Under the pieces are notes generated by a model. That model did not search any database and was not told where the DNA came from. It was given only the letters and a program-made list of their open reading frames with translations. DNA of 64,000 bases from Dehalococcoidia bacterium (GTDB taxonomy: Bacteria; Chloroflexota; Dehalococcoidia; Tepidiformales; Tepidiformaceae): assembly GCA_022824925.1 (NCBI GenBank), contig JAJDYW010000038.1, forward strand, positions 51,112 through 115,111, read 5' to 3'. Of the stretch, positions 60,220 through 64,000 are shown in pieces (within the stretch, counting starts at the first letter, position 1; the number at the start of each line of letters is the position of its first letter). The position numbers were made by a program, and so were the translations under genes.

Positions 60220-61335
60220 ATGGCCGACTCCAGGGACTCCAAGATCGTCATCATTGGCACCGGCCTCATCGGCGCCTCCGTGGGCCTGAACCTGATGGCC
60301 CGCAAGGACCGCAAGTACGAGGTCGTGGGTGTCGACCGGAGCCGCCAGAACGCGCGCGCGGCGCGCGAGGCGGGCGCCGTCGACCGCACGGAGCGCTACC
60401 TCGACGAAGCGCTGCGTGGCGCCAGCATGGTCGTGCTGGCCGTGCCCGCGCGCGCGGCCGAGGACCTCCTGCCGATCATGGAGCCGCACGTGGGCGAAGG
60501 CGCGATCATCACGGATACCTGCAGCACGAAGGCCTCCTTCATGGCGAAGGCGCACGAGGTGTTCGGCAACAAGGTGAGCGTCATCGGCGGGCACCCGATG
60601 GCCGGCTCCGAGCGCAGCGGCCCCGCCGCCGCCAGCGTCGACCTCTTCCAGGGCGCGGCCTGGGCGATTACGCCCTCGCCCGTTGCGAGCGAATCGGCGG
60701 TGCGCGTCGTGGTGGGCATGATCGAGGCGGCGGGCGCCGTCCCCACCTACGTGGACCCGGCCGAGCACGACCAGATCGTGGCGGCCGTGAGCCACGTGCC
60801 CCTGCTCCTCTCCGTGGCCCTCTTCAAGCTGGTGCGCGACAGCGCCGCCTGGGAGGACGCCGAACAGCTCGCGGGCCCGGGCTTCCGCGACATGACCCGC
60901 CTCGTGATGGGCGACCCCGAGATGGCGACCGACATCGTCGCCACCAACCGCGAGTCCATCCTCTCGTGGCTGCGACGCTACCAGGGCGAGCTCGACACGA
61001 TCATCGAGGCGCTCGAGCTGAACGAGGAAGGCGTCGCCCGGCTGGCCGAGAGTCTCAAGAGCGAGGACGAGGATATGGACGACGAGCTTCCTTCCACGCC
61101 CGACGGGCTGATGGAGGGGCTCCTCTCGCGCGCCCGCTTCGAGCGCTTCATGTTCGACGACCGCACGGTCGGCCGCCAGGTTCCCAAGGAAGGCACGGAG
61201 ACCCCGCGTTCGGGCGAGATGATCGGGCAGATGTTCATGGGCGCGTACCTCTACGGGCGGCTCAAGGAGCAGCTGCGTCGCGGCGAGGAACGGGAGGAGG
61301 CGGCGCTCCGCCGTTCCGGCCAGCGCCCGAGGTGA
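60220..61335 (+). CDS. tyrA: Prephenate dehydrogenase
   Basis: A 371-residue NAD(P)-dependent enzyme: KIVIIGTGLIGASVGLNLMA (Rossmann), TDTCSTKASFMAKA, VIGGHPMAGSERSGPAAAS (prephenate-binding His) and VAAVSHVPLLLSVAL. These are diagnostic of TyrA. It makes 4-hydroxyphenylpyruvate for tyrosine. After the 280-residue core come about 90 charged residues without a recognised ACT domain. The stop overlaps the aroA start by 4 nt, giving an aromatic amino acid operon. Confidence 0.93.
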   Translation: MADSRDSKIVIIGTGLIGASVGLNLMARKDRKYEVVGVDRSRQNARAAREAGAVDRTERYLDEALRGASMVVLAVPARAAEDLLPIMEPHVGEGAIITDTCSTKASFMAKAHEVFGNKVSVIGGHPMAGSERSGPAAASVDLFQGAAWAITPSPVASESAVRVVVGMIEAAGAVPTYVDPAEHDQIVAAVSHVPLLLSVALFKLVRDSAAWEDAEQLAGPGFRDMTRLVMGDPEMATDIVATNRESILSWLRRYQGELDTIIEALELNEEGVARLAESLKSEDEDMDDELPSTPDGLMEGLLSRARFERFMFDDRTVGRQVPKEGTETPRSGEMIGQMFMGAYLYGRLKEQLRRGEEREEAALRRSGQRPR

Positions 61336-62630
61336 TCGTCCGCAGCCCCGGCCGCCTGCGCGCCACCCTGCGCGTCCCCGCCGACAAGTCGATCTCGCAC
61401 CGCGCCATCATCCTCAACGCCCTCGCCGAAGGCGCCGCCCAGGTCGAGAACCTGCTCGACTCCGACGATGTTCGCTCCACCGCCGCCTGCATGGCCGCGC
61501 TCGGCGTCGAAATCGACTGGCCCGCCGGGTCCACCACCGCGAGCATCCGGGGAGGCGGCCTGCACGGCCTCTACGAGAGCGAGGACGTGCTCGACTGCGG
61601 TAACAGCGGCACGACCATGCGGCTGCTCACGGGCCTCCTCGCCGGGCACCCGCTCTTCAGCATCCTCACGGGAGACGACTCCCTGCGGACGCGCCCCATG
61701 GGGCGCGTCGTCGACCCGCTGCGGCGCATGGGCGCCCGCATCAGCGCGCGACACGGCGACACGCTCGCCCCGATCGCCATCCGCGGGGGGAACCTGCGCG
61801 CCATCCAGTACGAGATGCCCGTTTTCAGCGCGCAGGTGAAGTCGGCGCTCCTGCTGGCGGGCCTCGGCGTGGAGGGTCGCACGCGCATCACCGAACCCAC
61901 GCCCACGCGCGACCACACGGAGAAGATGCTGGCGGCGATGGGCGCCCCGGTTACCCGTGAGGGCCGCGCCGTCACGATCCACCGGCCCGGACGCCTGCAG
62001 CCCCTGGGGATGCGCGTCCCGGGCGATATCTCCAGCGCTGCCCCCTGGCTGGTGCTGGGCGCCTGTCACCCCGATGCCGAGCTCATCATCGAGGGCGTGG
62101 GCGTGAACCCCACGCGCACGGGCCTCCTCGACATCCTCGGGCGCATGGGCGCCGCCATCGAGCGCCACGAGGAGCGCGAGACCAGCGGCGAGCCCGTCGC
62201 CGACCTCGTGGTTCGCTCGTCCACCCTTAGCGGCGTCACCGTCCAGGGCAACGAGATCCCCCGGGCGATCGACGAGCTGCCGCTCGTCGCCCTCCTCGGC
62301 TGCTTCGCCCACGGCACGACCGTCGTGCGCGAGGCGGAGGAGCTCATCGTGAAGGAGTCGAACCGCATCGACGCGGTCGTGACGATGCTCTCGGCCATGG
62401 GCGCCTCGATCGAGGCGACGGCCGACGGCTTCGTCGTCGAGGGGCCCTGCACCCTGCGGGGCGCCCGCGTGGACGGTCGCGGCGACCATCGCATGGGGAT
62501 GCTGGGGGCAGTCGCGGGCGCGCTCGCAAGCGGCGAGACGCGCGTCGAGAACGACGCCGTCTCGGTCTCCTACCCGGACTTCTGGCAGGCCCTGGAGGCC
62601 GCCGCGCCCGAGGCGGCGCAGACGGCGTGA
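61332..62630 (+). CDS. aroA: 3-phosphoshikimate 1-carboxyvinyltransferase (EPSP synthase)
   Basis: A 432-residue enzyme: LRVPADKSISHRAIILNALA, DCGNSGTTMRLLTGLLAGHP, DDSLRTRPMGRVVDPLR, AQVKSALLLAGL and the C-terminal ELIVKESNRIDAVVTML and DGRGDHRMGML. All substrate-binding motifs are intact. It joins phosphoenolpyruvate and shikimate-3-phosphate. Start is GTG at 61332 overlapping the tyrA stop; its own stop overlaps the gmk start. In many bacteria cmk follows aroA; here gmk does. Confidence 0.96.
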   Translation: MIVRSPGRLRATLRVPADKSISHRAIILNALAEGAAQVENLLDSDDVRSTAACMAALGVEIDWPAGSTTASIRGGGLHGLYESEDVLDCGNSGTTMRLLTGLLAGHPLFSILTGDDSLRTRPMGRVVDPLRRMGARISARHGDTLAPIAIRGGNLRAIQYEMPVFSAQVKSALLLAGLGVEGRTRITEPTPTRDHTEKMLAAMGAPVTREGRAVTIHRPGRLQPLGMRVPGDISSAAPWLVLGACHPDAELIIEGVGVNPTRTGLLDILGRMGAAIERHEERETSGEPVADLVVRSSTLSGVTVQGNEIPRAIDELPLVALLGCFAHGTTVVREAEELIVKESNRIDAVVTMLSAMGASIEATADGFVVEGPCTLRGARVDGRGDHRMGMLGAVAGALASGETRVENDAVSVSYPDFWQALEAAAPEAAQTA

Positions 62631-63244
62631 GCGGCGAGCGCCACCCCCTGATCGTCGTTCTCCACGGCCCCTCGGGGGTCGGCAAGGATTCCGTTATCGA
62701 AGCACTCCGGGATCGCACGGGCATCCAACGCGCCACCAGCAGCAACAGCCGCCCCATGCGCGAGGGCGAAGAAGACGGCATCGACTACCACTTCTTCAGC
62801 CGCAGGGAGTTCGAGCGCAAGATCGCCGCCGGGGACTTCATCGAGCACGCGAACGTCTACGGGGACTACAAGGGCCTCGAGCGGCGCGAGCTGGAGGACC
62901 CCCTGTCGCGCGAGGAAGACGTGCTTATCCGCACGGACCTGCAGGGCGCCCGCGAGCTGCGGAAGCTGTTGCGGGGAGCCGTCTTCGTGCTGCTCCGGGC
63001 GGAGAGCCGGCAGGCCCTGCGGGACCGACTGACGCAGCGCGAGACGGAAAGCGACGAGTCCCTTGCCCGCCGCCTTGCCGAAGTCGACGCCGAGCTCGAG
63101 GACGAACCCAACAACGACTACGTGGTCGTGAACCACGAGGACCGCCTCGACGAGGCGGTCGCCGACCTCGCGCGCATCATCGAGCGGGAACGGGTCAACC
63201 CCGACCGCGAGCGGGCGGGCGTTCGAACCCCTCCGGAGGGTTAA
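62627..63244 (+). CDS. gmk: Guanylate kinase family protein
   Basis: A 205-residue kinase: P-loop VVLHGPSGVGKDSVIEALRD (Asp where Ser, Thr or Gly is common), the GMP-binding SRPMREGEEDGIDYHFFSRR, FERKIAAGDFIEHANVYGDY, and the lid RLTQRETESDESLARRLAE. It phosphorylates GMP to GDP. The ATSSNSRPMR segment departs from the usual TTRxxRxGE, so a related substrate is possible. Start is GTG at 62627. It ends the operon before a strong hairpin. Confidence 0.85.
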   Translation: MSGERHPLIVVLHGPSGVGKDSVIEALRDRTGIQRATSSNSRPMREGEEDGIDYHFFSRREFERKIAAGDFIEHANVYGDYKGLERRELEDPLSREEDVLIRTDLQGARELRKLLRGAVFVLLRAESRQALRDRLTQRETESDESLARRLAEVDAELEDEPNNDYVVVNHEDRLDEAVADLARIIERERVNPDRERAGVRTPPEG

Positions 63245-63249
63245 GCGAA

Positions 63250-63281
63250 GAGCGCTCCAGGCGAACCTGCCTGGAGCGCTC
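63250..63281. terminator. Terminator hairpin after gmk
   Basis: A perfect 13-bp stem GAGCGCTCCAGGC / GCCTGGAGCGCTC with a 6-nt loop, between the convergent gmk operon and the NYN gene. A few T residues follow (TTTCTT after CACGGG) on the plus strand. Likely bidirectional. Confidence 0.75.
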
Positions 63282-63321
63282 CACGGGTTTCTTCGGCACC
63301 CGTTCACCGGGCGCGGTGCGG

Positions 63322-64000
63322 CTACTTCTTCTGGGCGAAGTCCAGCTCGATGTAGCGGTCGGCGGCGTTCTTCAGGTTCCCCGCGACGGAGTTGCCGAGC
63401 CCCGCCACTTCGACCCGCACGCCCCGGCTCTGCAGGACCTCCACCAGGTGCTGGAAGTCGCCGTCGCCGGAGGCCAGCACGGCCACGTCCAGGCGGTCGG
63501 CCATGGTGATGACGTCGAGCGCCAGCTCGATGTCCACGTTCGCCTTGATGGAACCGTCGGCGAAGCGCTTCAGCGGCTTCGTCACGATCTTGAAACCCTT
63601 GCCCAGGAACGGCTCGACGAAGCGCTGGGTCTCGCGGCTCACGCCGGGATCGTCGTGCACGGGCGAGTAGGCGATGGCGCGCACGAGGCGGCGCCCCTCG
63701 GTCACCCGGTCGAGCACGACCCCCCAGTCGATGGGCCTGCCGCCGCGCGTCCGGTCGCGCGCCAGCTCGACGTTGGCGCTGTCGACGAAGACGCCGACGC
63801 GCGGCATCGCGCCGAGCCCGGCCTTGCCGTTCCCGGAGAGCCGCTCGATCGCGCGCTCCTGCAGCTCGACAAGGCGGGCGAGCTGCTCGTTCTGTTCCTT
63901 CAACGCATCGAGGAGGGCGGCCTCACCGGCGGCGTCCTCGGCGGGCTTGGCGGCGGCGCGGGAGCGGCGGCGCGGCGCGGCGCGCCTGGGCGCCTCCTGC
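63322..64000 (-). CDS. NYN-domain protein (LabA/DUF88-like), 5' end outside window
   Basis: A frame open to the right edge, so N-terminally incomplete: at least 225 residues. The visible N-terminal part is Ala/Arg-rich ([10 protein letters not shown]) and then a coiled segment (EQLARLVELQERAIERL). The NYN nuclease domain starts PRVGVFVDSANVELARD and continues VDIELALDVITMADRLDV, AVLASGDGDFQHLVEVLQSR and GVRVEVAG, keeping the acidic PIN-like residues. NYN proteins are predicted RNA nucleases. A TTG at 63903 could be a start but the open frame continues upstream. Confidence 0.85.
   Translation of the reverse strand, partial: QEAPRRAAPRRRSRAAAKPAEDAAGEAALLDALKEQNEQLARLVELQERAIERLSGNGKAGLGAMPRVGVFVDSANVELARDRTRGGRPIDWGVVLDRVTEGRRLVRAIAYSPVHDDPGVSRETQRFVEPFLGKGFKIVTKPLKRFADGSIKANVDIELALDVITMADRLDVAVLASGDGDFQHLVEVLQSRGVRVEVAGLGNSVAGNLKNAADRYIELDFAQKK

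Overview
The window is about 64 kb of high-GC bacterial chromosome, densely packed with genes on both strands and with no gap of 300 bases or more lacking a gene. It carries no rRNA, phage, integron, insertion sequence or CRISPR array. Gene content suggests a free-living aerobic or facultative member of the Chloroflexota, possibly near Dehalococcoidia. The pointers are three F420-type luciferase-like oxidoreductases, a form II CoxL-type molybdenum hydroxylase, a CIRCE/HrcA heat-shock operon, a RicT-type PSP1 protein beside holB, and many genes with a -10 box only 6 to 8 nt before the start codon. This placement is an inference from content. A high-GC actinobacterium is the main alternative.

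Layout. 1-2.2 kb: fabI (cut by the left edge), lgt, a glutaredoxin-like gene and nadD. 2.2-5.9 kb: CIRCE, hrcA, grpE, dnaK, with no dnaJ next to them. 5.9-12.4 kb: accessory metabolism (class II aldolase, amidohydrolase, ThpR, cyclase, PIG-L deacetylase, VOC protein, SDR), the hicAB toxin-antitoxin pair, a ferredoxin, and an AhpD/carboxymuconolactone-decarboxylase-like gene interrupted by one in-frame TGA at the second position of its CxxC motif. 12.5-17.1 kb: a PhoR/PhoP-like two-component system behind a PHO-box-like direct repeat, a phosphotransferase and a CCA-adding-type enzyme. 17.1-21 kb: cupredoxin, mazEF, two luciferase-like genes, a HIT-like protein and a dispersed 50-60 bp repeat. 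22-27.3 kb: coxSLM, coxG and a third luciferase-like gene. 27.4-32.8 kb: acetyltransferase, esterase, higBA, FmdB-like protein, trxA-trxB, an HNH protein and a PPOX-fold protein. 32.8-34.4 kb: a less GC-rich two-gene unit (flavoprotein plus small membrane protein) behind a Fur-family-like operator. 34.5-45.3 kb: BKACE, nitroreductase, FIST protein, a Rieske fusion protein, holB-ricT, a hydrolase, DinB, and a nucleotidyltransferase gene overlapping a small gene. 45.3-54.6 kb: dnaE, a PUA-like/HNH nuclease, a Zn/Mn-type ABC importer, mgtE and tRNA-His. 54.7-64 kb: acyl-CoA dehydrogenase, a secreted lytic-transglycosylase-like protein with a beta-propeller partner, then a run of M50 protease, HD protein, tyrA, aroA and gmk, and an NYN-domain gene cut by the right edge.

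The most notable observation is the 201-codon gene at 11834-12439. Its protein similarity runs through a UGA codon without change of frame, the UGA sits exactly where the second redox cysteine is expected (Cys-Arg-Tyr-UGA), and a 7-bp hairpin with a GGC loop lies at the distance expected of a bacterial SECIS element. I read it as a candidate CxxU selenoprotein. A nonsense mutation or base-call error has to be excluded. Other items worth checking are the widespread leaderless-type promoters, the Fur-box flavoprotein unit with a CCxxxCxC tail, the PHO box before the two-component genes, the overlapping nucleotidyltransferase pair and the PUA-like/HNH nuclease.
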